Positions 35,368-43,938 of a DNA stretch of 64,000 bases are shown here, one piece after another. The stretch lies in the NCBI RefSeq assembly GCF_013407855.1, contig NZ_JACBZH010000001.1, positions 3,410,001 through 3,474,000 on the forward strand. Reading direction: 5' to 3'. How positions within the stretch are numbered: the first letter of the stretch is position 1; every line of letters starts with the position of its first letter. A program made the translations under genes and the position numbers. Source of the DNA: Actinopolymorpha rutila (GTDB lineage Bacteria; Actinomycetota; Actinomycetes; Propionibacteriales; Actinopolymorphaceae). A model generated the notes under the pieces. That model worked only from the letters and a program-made list of their open reading frames with translations, did no database searches and was not told the DNA's origin.

Positions 35368-35700
35368 ATGCTCAAGGTCGCCACCCACGCCGACGTGCTG
35401 TCCAGGTTCGGGCACGCGCTGTCGGACCCCACGAGGTCACGGATCCTGCTGGCGCTGCGCGAAGGCCCGGGCTACCCGGCAGAACTCTCGGAGACCCTCG
35501 GCGTGTCGCGGACGAACATGTCGAACCACCTGGCCTGCCTGCGCGGCTGCGGCCTGGTCGCCGCGGTGCCCGACGGCCGTCGGACACGGTACGAACTCGC
35601 CGAGCCGAGCATCGGCCACGCGCTGGGCGACCTGCTCGGGCTGGTGCTCGCGGTCGACCCCGCGGCCTGCCCGACCGCCGAGACCGACGGATGCTGCTGA
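35368..35700 (+). CDS. cmtR-like: CmtR-like ArsR-family metal-sensing repressor
   Basis: This 110-residue winged-helix repressor is expected to leave DNA on binding Cd(II)/Pb(II). It closely resembles M. tuberculosis CmtR: ALSDPTRSRILLAL, TNMSNHLACLRGCGLVAAVP, then Cys in the C-terminal part (DPAACPTAE). The CmtR metal site uses Cys57 and Cys61 in the helix CLRGC plus a C-terminal Cys, and all are present. The ATG at 35368 has no clear Shine-Dalgarno; the GTG at 35353 is possible. Its stop overlaps the next ATG (TGATG), so it is coupled to the cation transporter. Confidence 0.9.
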   Translation: MLKVATHADVLSRFGHALSDPTRSRILLALREGPGYPAELSETLGVSRTNMSNHLACLRGCGLVAAVPDGRRTRYELAEPSIGHALGDLLGLVLAVDPAACPTAETDGCC

Positions 35701-36482
35701 TGGCGGCCCTGACCGGTCGGCTCGCCGACAAGGTGTCCACCAGCCGGCTTCCGGTGGCCACCGACGCCGATCGTCGTGGCCAACTGGCGCGCCGGGTCCG
35801 GCTGCTGGTCGCGGCGACGATCACCTACAACGTGGTCGAGGCGGTCGTGGCGATCGCGGCCGGCACCGTCGCCTCCTCCACCGCGTTGATCGGGTTCGGA
35901 CTCGACTCGGTGATCGAGGTGAGCTCGGCGGCGGCGGTGGCCTGGCAGTTCTCCGCCCGCGACCATGCCGTACGCGAGGCCCGGGAGAAGGTCGCCCTAC
36001 GTATCATCGCGACCTCCTTCTTCGCACTCGCCGCGTACGTCACCGTGGAGTCCCTCCGTGCCCTGATCGGCGGGGAACAGGCAGCACACTCCACCGTCGG
36101 CCTCGTCCTGGCCGCCCTCAGCCTCGCCGTCATGCCGGGCCTGTCCTACGCGCAGCGCCGCGCCGGTCGGCAGCTGGGGTCGGCGAGCGCAGTCGCGGAC
36201 TCCAAGCAGACGCTGCTGTGCACCTACCTGTCCGCCGTCCTCCTGGTCGGGCTCGCGGTCAACAGCCTGTTCGGCTGGTGGTGGGCCGACCCCCTGGCCG
36301 CACTGGTCATCGCCGCGGTCGCGGTCAAGGAGGGGTGGGAGGCATGGCACGGCGACGCGTGCTGCGCGGTGCCGGTAACCCACCTCGGCGACAGCCAGGC
36401 GGACCCGGCGGAGGATGCGTGCGGATGCGGACCGGGGTGCGACTGCTGCGATCGGGAGAGGTCCGCGGGGCCGGATCGTTAG
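35700..36482 (+). CDS. CDF-like heavy-metal cation efflux protein
   Basis: The 260-residue membrane protein has about five to six hydrophobic segments and the CDF-type metal sites: Asp in ALIGFGLDSVIEVSS and ASAVADSKQTLLCTYLSAVL. The C-terminal tail is Cys-rich (CCAVP...CGCGPGCDCC), suited to binding soft metals. The lack of a normal CDF cytoplasmic domain places it with the shorter TMEM163-like group. The start may be 35691 or 35700. The gene is cotranscribed with the CmtR-like sensor, so Cd/Pb or Zn efflux is a reasonable inference. Confidence 0.85.
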   Translation: MAALTGRLADKVSTSRLPVATDADRRGQLARRVRLLVAATITYNVVEAVVAIAAGTVASSTALIGFGLDSVIEVSSAAAVAWQFSARDHAVREAREKVALRIIATSFFALAAYVTVESLRALIGGEQAAHSTVGLVLAALSLAVMPGLSYAQRRAGRQLGSASAVADSKQTLLCTYLSAVLLVGLAVNSLFGWWWADPLAALVIAAVAVKEGWEAWHGDACCAVPVTHLGDSQADPAEDACGCGPGCDCCDRERSAGPDR

Positions 36483-36609
36483 GCTCGGTCGAGGCGTTCA
36501 GGCAGGGAGAGCGTCGGGGTACGTCGAGCGACACCAGGACGGCGGCACGAGGCTCTGATGCGCATCAGGAAGGCGATCGAGGCCGCCCTCGCCGAGTGAC
36601 CGCGGAAAA

Positions 36610-36649
36610 CGTCGAACCGGCCCGGCAGTTCAGCCGGGCCGGTTCGACG
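36610..36649 (-). terminator. intrinsic terminator of typA
   Basis: A perfect 16-bp stem (CGTCGAACCGGCCCGG / CCGGGCCGGTTCGACG) with an 8-nt loop lies about 70 nt after the typA stop. On the minus strand it is followed by TTTTCCGCG, giving a T-tract. Confidence 0.88.
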
Positions 36650-36721
36650 GAGATGAGGGGCAGCTTCGATGCAGGTCTGCTCCAAACCTGCTCCGACGGA
36701 GCAGCGAACCCTGCGGCGGGC

Positions 36722-38587
<1,866 letters not shown>

Positions 38588-38710
38588 GTCCGCCATCCTC
38601 CCTGACGCGCGGGGGCGGCCCGCGCACGGGTCACCCCGAACGCCGCGACCAGACGATCACCGGCCGGGTTCACCACCCACGGTGCTCTTCGGCGCTCCCA
38701 TTGCAACTTT

Positions 38711-38750
38711 GTGCGACTCAGTACGACTCAGTGCACTCGGTGCGACTCAG
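38711..38750. repeat. 10-bp phased direct repeats
   Basis: Four 10-bp units related to GTGCGACTCA (GTGCGACTCA, GTACGACTCA, GTGCACTCGG, TGCGACTCAG) stand in the gap between typA and sppA and touch the sppA stop. One-helical-turn spacing suggests a binding array or slippage. Confidence 0.65.
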
Positions 38751-40438
38751 TGCAACTCCCACAGGACCGGCGCGGTGAGTACCCCGGCGTGGCCGAGGCC
38801 GAGCGCCGACGTCAGCTCGGCGAGCATCCGGGCCGGGCCGGACGTCGCCGGCAACCCCAGACCGGCGCCCAGACCGGCACTCAGACCGCCACTGGCCGCC
38901 GCGGCGCGCTCACTGGACTCCGGCCCGCGCAGGCGCTCGACCACCCCGACCCGGGCGGGGAACCGCAACGTGGCCTCCTCCCGCCCGATGCCGACCCGGG
39001 CGCAGGCGATCTCCACCGCGCGCTCGAACCCACCGAACTCGTCGACCAGACCACGCTCGCGGGCGTCGGCTCCGGTCCACACCCGGCCCCGCGCGGCCTT
39101 CTCCACGTGATCACGCGACAGGCCACGGTCGGCGGCGACCTTGGCGGTGAAGTCCTCGTACACCTGGTCCAGCCAGTCCTCCAGCCGGCGCCACTCGTCG
39201 GCGGTGAAGCGGTGGTATGCCGAGAACATCGCGGCGTTGCGGCCCTCGGCCACTCCGTCGCGGGCGACGCCCACCCGGTCCAGCAGGTCGCGGACGACCG
39301 CCTTGCCCCCGAACACCCCGATCGACCCGGTGAGGGTGCCCGGCTGGGCCACGATGCTGTCGGCCGCCATCGACACGAAGTACCCGCCCGAGGCCGCGAC
39401 CGTGCCCATCGACACCACCACGGGCTTGCCCGCCTCCCGGACCCGGACGACCTCCCGGCGTACCGCGTCGGAGGCGACGTAGGAACCGCCCGGACTGTCC
39501 ACCCGTACGACCACCGCGCGGACCTTCGGGTCGGCCGCGGCGGCCCGCAGCGCCCCGGCGGCGGTGTCGGAGCCGATCGAGGTGGAGCTGAGGCCACGGC
39601 GGCTGGACCGGCCAAGGTGGATGGGCCCGGTGCCGTACACGACGGCGACGCCGGGGGAGCGCTGGAGCCGGGCCAGCGCCTGGCGGGGCTCCAGTTGGCG
39701 GGCCTGGCGGTAACGCTGGACGTAGCGGAACGCGACCTCACCGAGCCGCTTGCGCAGGTCGGAGTAAACCTCGTCGCGGTAGCCCAGCCGGTCGACCAGC
39801 CCGGCCGCGAGCGCGTCCTTCGCCGACAGCGGCGAACGGTCGACCAGCTCGCGCACCTGATCGGAGGTGAGCTTGCGGCGGGTGCTGACACCCTCGACGA
39901 CCTGCTCCATCGCCGACGCCGCCAGCCTCCCTGCCGCCTCCCGGTGCGCGTCGCTCATCTGCGTTGCCAGGAAGGTGTCCGCGGCGTTCTTGTACTCGTG
40001 CCGGCGCGACAGCTCCGGCACCACCCCGAGCTTTGTCAAGGCGTCCTTGACAAAGACGGCCTCCGCCAGAATGCCGGTCAGGCCGACGTCGCCGGACGGC
40101 TGCAGCCACACCTGGTCGAACGCCGACGCGAGGTAGTAGGGCAGCGTCCCCGGACCGAACTCGCCGAAGGTCTCCGACCAGGCCACCGTCGGCTTGCCCG
40201 CGTCGGCGAACACGCGCACCGCCGCCCGCAGTTCCTGCACCTGCGCGAACGTCGGCCCCTGCCCACCCACGTGGGCGACCAGTCCGGTCACCGAGGGGTC
40301 GAAGGCCGCCAGCCGCAAACCCTCGACCAGGTCCCGGAGCAGTGGGCGGCGCCGGTGCAGCACCGCGCCGATCGGGTCCTGCGGCGGCGCCTCCAGCAGC
40401 GGAACGGTCAGGTCCAGTTCGAGCACCGTTGGGGTCAT
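38747..40438 (-). CDS. sppA: signal peptide peptidase SppA (double-domain type)
   Basis: This serine protease of about 563 residues degrades leftover signal peptides. It has the two-domain layout of long SppA. The catalytic Lys is in the N-terminal half (RRHEYKNAADTFLATQ) and the nucleophile Ser in the C-terminal half (GTVAASGGYFVSMAAD), with VVVRVDSPGGSYVASD and TGSIGVFGGK nearby. It starts MTPTVLELDLTVP and shows no N-terminal membrane anchor, unlike E. coli SppA. A Gly/Ala/Leu-rich tail follows after about 520. Confidence 0.92.
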   Translation of the reverse strand: MTPTVLELDLTVPLLEAPPQDPIGAVLHRRRPLLRDLVEGLRLAAFDPSVTGLVAHVGGQGPTFAQVQELRAAVRVFADAGKPTVAWSETFGEFGPGTLPYYLASAFDQVWLQPSGDVGLTGILAEAVFVKDALTKLGVVPELSRRHEYKNAADTFLATQMSDAHREAAGRLAASAMEQVVEGVSTRRKLTSDQVRELVDRSPLSAKDALAAGLVDRLGYRDEVYSDLRKRLGEVAFRYVQRYRQARQLEPRQALARLQRSPGVAVVYGTGPIHLGRSSRRGLSSTSIGSDTAAGALRAAAADPKVRAVVVRVDSPGGSYVASDAVRREVVRVREAGKPVVVSMGTVAASGGYFVSMAADSIVAQPGTLTGSIGVFGGKAVVRDLLDRVGVARDGVAEGRNAAMFSAYHRFTADEWRRLEDWLDQVYEDFTAKVAADRGLSRDHVEKAARGRVWTGADARERGLVDEFGGFERAVEIACARVGIGREEATLRFPARVGVVERLRGPESSERAAAASGGLSAGLGAGLGLPATSGPARMLAELTSALGLGHAGVLTAPVLWELH

Positions 40439-40511
40439 TGCTCCACCCTAGAGCGTGGCTCGGACCCCGGTTGGCCTGATCGCCCCTGGTACGTGACAAT
40501 GGGGACGCATC

Positions 40512-40648
40512 GTGAGGGGAGTATTCCTTCGCGGCGGCATCGTCATCACGGTCAGTTCGGCCCCCGCGTCGGCCTGCCCGGTGCCGTCGGCCCGCAATCC
40601 GGGCGGAAGAGACCTCCGAGGGAGCAATCGTTTCTTCTCTCGGAGGTT
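40512..40648 (+). ncRNA. yybP-ykoY (manganese) riboswitch with SD-sequestering platform
   Basis: The terC leader matches the yybP-ykoY aptamer: GGGGAGTA at 40516-40523, a CGTCATC loop element at 40541-40547, and GCAATCCGGGCGGAAGAGAC leading into CCTCC at 40613-40617. The P1 closing strand GAGG (40514-40517) can pair with CCTC (40613-40616). The same 3' strand, in ACCTCCGAG (40612-40620), can pair instead with CTCGGAGGT (40640-40648), which holds the ribosome site GGAGG. Metal binding that stabilises P1 would free the ribosome site, so expression would rise with manganese. The family is known upstream of TerC-type genes. Confidence 0.82.
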
Positions 40649-40654
40649 CAGCGC

Positions 40655-41671
40655 GTGACCATCCAGCCCTGGGTCTGGTTCGCCACCATCGGCGTACTGG
40701 TGGCCATCCTTCTCGTCGACGTCCTGGTGATCGGCCGCCGGCCGCACGAGCCGTCGATGCGCGAGTGCACCACCTGGATCGGGCTGTACGTCGGGCTGGC
40801 GGTGCTCTTCGGGATCGGCGTCTTCTTCTTCGCCGGCGGGCAGTACGCCGGGGAGTTCTTCGCCGGCTGGATCACCGAGTACAGCCTGTCCATCGACAAC
40901 CTGTTCGTGTTCCTGGTCATCCTCACCAGGTTCGGCGTACCCCGGGCGTACCAGCAGACCGCACTGCTGATCGGCATCATCCTGGCGCTGATCATGCGCG
41001 GCATCTTCATCGCGCTCGGCGCCGCGGCGATCAACGCGTTCGCCTGGGTCTTCTACATCTTCGGCGCCATCCTGATCTACACCGCCATCCAGTTCGTCCG
41101 CAGCGGCAACGACCACGACTCCGACTACAAGGAGAACGCGCTGATCCGCTGGGCGAAGAACCACCTCCCGGCGACCGACCAGTACAACGGCGTGAAGCTC
41201 ACCCTGGTGGAGAACGGCAAGCGCCTGGTCACGCCGATGCTGATGGTGATGATCGCGCTCGGGACCACCGACCTGCTGTTCGCGCTGGACTCCATCCCGG
41301 CCATCTACGGCCTCACCAAGGAGCCCTACCTCGTCTTCGCGGCGAACGTCTTCGCGCTGATGGGGCTGCGCCAGCTGTACTTCCTGATCGGCGGGCTGGT
41401 CACCCGGCTGGTCTACCTGCCGATCGGGCTCGCGGTCATCCTCGGCTTCATCGGCATCAAGCTCATCCTGCACGCGCTGCACGAGAACAACCTGCCGTTC
41501 CTGAACGGCGGCGAGCCACTGCATTCGGTACCCGACATCGGCATCGCCGTGTCTTTGTCGGTGATCGTCGGCACCTTGCTGGTGACCACGGTGGCCAGCC
41601 TGTTGAAGAGCCGCAGGACCGAGCGCCGCGAGCACGAGGAGCCGGCCCGCAGCGGCCGGTCCGCCGACTGA
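40655..41671 (+). CDS. TerC-family integral membrane protein (metal ion exporter)
   Basis: The 338-residue protein has about nine hydrophobic segments and TerC signatures: GWITEYSLSIDNLFVFLVIL with its acidic pair, and LGTTDLLFALDSIPAIYGLT. Family members export Mn(II) or load it onto secreted proteins. The GTG start at 40655 is set by CGGAGG 8 nt upstream, and that site is masked by the riboswitch hairpin. An insert of about 40 polar residues (SGNDHDSDYKENALIRWAKN) lies in the middle. The Mn riboswitch supports a manganese role. Confidence 0.94.
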   Translation: MTIQPWVWFATIGVLVAILLVDVLVIGRRPHEPSMRECTTWIGLYVGLAVLFGIGVFFFAGGQYAGEFFAGWITEYSLSIDNLFVFLVILTRFGVPRAYQQTALLIGIILALIMRGIFIALGAAAINAFAWVFYIFGAILIYTAIQFVRSGNDHDSDYKENALIRWAKNHLPATDQYNGVKLTLVENGKRLVTPMLMVMIALGTTDLLFALDSIPAIYGLTKEPYLVFAANVFALMGLRQLYFLIGGLVTRLVYLPIGLAVILGFIGIKLILHALHENNLPFLNGGEPLHSVPDIGIAVSLSVIVGTLLVTTVASLLKSRRTERREHEEPARSGRSAD

Positions 41672-41690
41672 CGGCGGGGTGGCATCGGCC

Positions 41691-41744
41691 GGTTCAGTCG
41701 GTTCAGTCGGTTCAGTCGGTTCAGTCGGTTCAGTCGGTTCAGTC
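41691..41744. repeat. six tandem 9-bp repeats (GGTTCAGTC)
   Basis: Six exact copies of GGTTCAGTC lie between the convergent terC and NlpC/P60 genes. The last copy contains the stop codon of the minus-strand gene. The 9-bp unit keeps frame, so copy change would lengthen or shorten the gap rather than shift a frame. Confidence 0.93.
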
Positions 41745-42671
41745 GGCCAGCCGGCCGGCGAGGTCGACCAGGGTCGCCCGCCGGTCGGCGTTCATCTGCT
41801 CCTCCCGGACCTGCTCGCCGGTGCGGGGTGCGTGCAGGAGTACGCCGTCGCTGCCGGGCCCGGCAGCGAACCCCACGTGGTGGATCGACTTCTCCGGCCG
41901 GGCGAAGAAGTACAGGTCGCCCGGCCGGGCCTCGCCCACCGGGACACGTCCGGCCGCCTCGGCCTGGTCGTGGGCGTCGCGCGGGACGATCCGGCCGAGC
42001 GCGCGGAACGCGATGTGCACCAGCCCTGAACAGTCCAGGCCGAACGCCGACATGCCGCCCCACAGGTAGGGCAGGCCGACGAACCGCCGCGCCTCGGTGA
42101 ACACGGCCCCGGCCTCCACGTGCTTGCCGTCGCCGGTCGGCCGGACCACGCAGGCCCGCGCGTCGATCCACCCGGACCCGCCGCCGGGCAGCGCGACCCG
42201 CACCCGCGTGCCGGTCTCGGCGAGTACGGGAAGGATCGTGGCGTAGGTGAGTTCGGAGGGCAGGCCGTCGCCACGGCTACCAGGGTCCGGCTCCAGGCGT
42301 ACGGCCTCCACGGTGACGACCGCCTCTGTGCGCGCCGGGACCGCGGCCTGCGCCACGTGGGCACGGGGCACCCAGCCGGGGTAGCCGCGCGGGTCCAGGT
42401 CGGAGGGCTGCCAGGGTGCGACCACCCGTAGCCAGTCGCCGCGCTCCTCCAGGACGACCACCGGTTCGCCGGCCAGCAACTGGGTGAGCACCCGGTCGGC
42501 CAGGTCGCGGCGGGCCGGCACGTCCAGACCGGCGGCCCAGCCACGCGGGTCGGGTACGGCGGCCACGATCGGGGCGTCGATCTCGCGAGGTGCGTCGGGG
42601 CCGGTCCACAGCACGGTGGCGGCGACCCGGACGGCCGACGTCGCGGAGACGGAAAGATCCGGAGCGGGCAT
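41739..42671 (-). CDS. NlpC/P60 (C40) peptidase with SH3-like domains
   Basis: The 310-residue product has an N-terminal SH3b-like region (about 60-190, with VVVLEERGDWLRVVAPWQPS) and a C-terminal NlpC/P60 domain. The catalytic Cys is in FGLDCSGLVHIAF and the catalytic His in KSIHHVGFAAG, preceded by LPYLWGG. The order resembles YkfC-type gamma-D-glutamyl-L-diamino-acid peptidases that recycle cell-wall peptides. It has no signal peptide, so a cytoplasmic recycling role is likely. The start at 42671 is 6 nt after the stop of the endonuclease V-like gene. Confidence 0.88.
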   Translation of the reverse strand: MPAPDLSVSATSAVRVAATVLWTGPDAPREIDAPIVAAVPDPRGWAAGLDVPARRDLADRVLTQLLAGEPVVVLEERGDWLRVVAPWQPSDLDPRGYPGWVPRAHVAQAAVPARTEAVVTVEAVRLEPDPGSRGDGLPSELTYATILPVLAETGTRVRVALPGGGSGWIDARACVVRPTGDGKHVEAGAVFTEARRFVGLPYLWGGMSAFGLDCSGLVHIAFRALGRIVPRDAHDQAEAAGRVPVGEARPGDLYFFARPEKSIHHVGFAAGPGSDGVLLHAPRTGEQVREEQMNADRRATLVDLAGRLAD

Positions 42672-42676
42672 GCACG

Positions 42677-43369
42677 TCACCGTAGTGCCCGGGCGCGCCG
42701 GGCGAGCCGCCGCGCCTCCCGCAGCGGTACGGGCGTGCGGGCGGTTCCGGTCGCCAGTCGTACGACCTCGACGGCGGTGTCGGGGTCGGTCCGCCAGCCG
42801 GCGTGCGCGACCAGCGGACGGCGACCGGCGCGGGTGCGTACCCACGCCCCGACCGGTGCACCCGCCAGGCTCAGCGTCCCGGCGGCACCGGCCTCGTCGG
42901 CCGGCCAGGCACCCGTGGCGAGCAGTGGCCGGTGGGTGACGCCGACCGTCGGCAGGTCCAGTGCGGCGCCGAGGTGGTACGCCAGGCCAGCCGCGCGGGG
43001 ATGGTCGCGTCCGGTGGCGTTCACCAGCAGGACGTCCGGCGAGACGGTCAGCTCCGCCACCGCGGCCGCCAGCGCGGGGCCCTCCCGCATGGCCAGCAGC
43101 CCGGCGACGTAGGGGGCGCGGGCAAGGTCGGTGCGCACGGCCGAGGCGAGCCGCCGCCTCTGCTCGTACGTCACCGCGGCGACCCACAGCGGATCGCCAC
43201 GCTCACCGAAGCCCTCCACCCCGAGCGGAAAGCAGCAGAAGCAGCCGCCGATCCGGATCGGACGGCCGGCCGGCGGCCGCCAGGGCGCGGGGGAGCGGGC
43301 ACCGAGTTCGGCCTGCACCTCGGCGAGTTCGGCCGGGTCGTCCGGCCACCAGCGTTCGGGGACACCCAC
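42677..43369 (-). CDS. endonuclease V-like protein, catalytic Asp residues missing
   Basis: The 230-residue product keeps endonuclease V features: YVAGLLAMREGP (with the conserved Glu), GRDHPRAAGLAYHLGAALDL and PTVGVTHRPLL. However, the first metal-binding Asp (normally in a G-x-D-V/A-S/A-Y/F motif) is replaced by IGGCFCCFPLG. The second Asp (normally LVDG-x-G) is Asn in LLVNATGRDHP. Repair cleavage at deoxyinosine is therefore doubtful. Two new Cys in the first motif are notable. The GTG start is provisional. It is upstream of the NlpC/P60 gene in a probable operon. Confidence 0.75.
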   Translation of the reverse strand: MGVPERWWPDDPAELAEVQAELGARSPAPWRPPAGRPIRIGGCFCCFPLGVEGFGERGDPLWVAAVTYEQRRRLASAVRTDLARAPYVAGLLAMREGPALAAAVAELTVSPDVLLVNATGRDHPRAAGLAYHLGAALDLPTVGVTHRPLLATGAWPADEAGAAGTLSLAGAPVGAWVRTRAGRRPLVAHAGWRTDPDTAVEVVRLATGTARTPVPLREARRLARRARALR

Positions 43370-43436
43370 CTGCCCAGCAGACCAGATCGCAACCGGGCGC
43401 GCGACATCCCCGCGACGAGCCGCACCCGCGGATCCG

Positions 43437-43853
43437 TCAGGACATCTCCGGGTCCCGCGGGCTCAGCTCGTAGTGCAGCGTGCGGTAGCGGGCGAGCCGG
43501 TGGGTCACCGGCACCGCGACCCCCTGCAGCAGGGGGTACTTGCGGCGCAGCAGCCGGCGGACAGGCCCGGCCTCCGCCTCGGTGAGCAGCCGGGCGGTGG
43601 CGACGTCCGCCGGGCCCGTCGCCCGCCCGCGGGTGGTGGACGGTGCGATCTCCACCCGCGGGTCGCGGCGCAGCCGCTTGGCCTTCCCCGCCGAGGAGTA
43701 GGTACGGAAGTAGGCGTGCGGGCCGTCGACGACGACGTTGACCGCCGTCGGAACCGGGGTACCGTCGCGCCGGAAGGTGGTCAGCACGACCGTGCGCTGG
43801 CGGGCGAACCGCGCGAACGGCGCAGCCGCGGTGCTCGAGGATTTCTGGGTCAT
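43437..43853 (-). CDS. PPOX-class F420/flavin-dependent oxidoreductase-like protein
   Basis: The 138-residue protein contains PFARFARQRTVVLTTFRRDG, VPTAVNVVVDGPHAYFRTYS, GKAKRLRRDPRVEIAPSTTR and GRATGP. These match the F420H2-dependent 'Rv' type of PPOX split-barrel reductases that are common in actinobacteria. GGAGG lies 9-10 nt before the ATG. It stands 85 nt downstream of the LanL-like gene on the same strand. Confidence 0.88.
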   Translation of the reverse strand: MTQKSSSTAAAPFARFARQRTVVLTTFRRDGTPVPTAVNVVVDGPHAYFRTYSSAGKAKRLRRDPRVEIAPSTTRGRATGPADVATARLLTEAEAGPVRRLLRRKYPLLQGVAVPVTHRLARYRTLHYELSPRDPEMS

Positions 43854-43938
43854 GGTCCGGGTTCCTCCAGGTGCGTACGCCGATGCGTACGTCGGTGGGT
43901 ACGCCAGCCAGGACGGTGCACCCGCCGTGCCCGTGACA

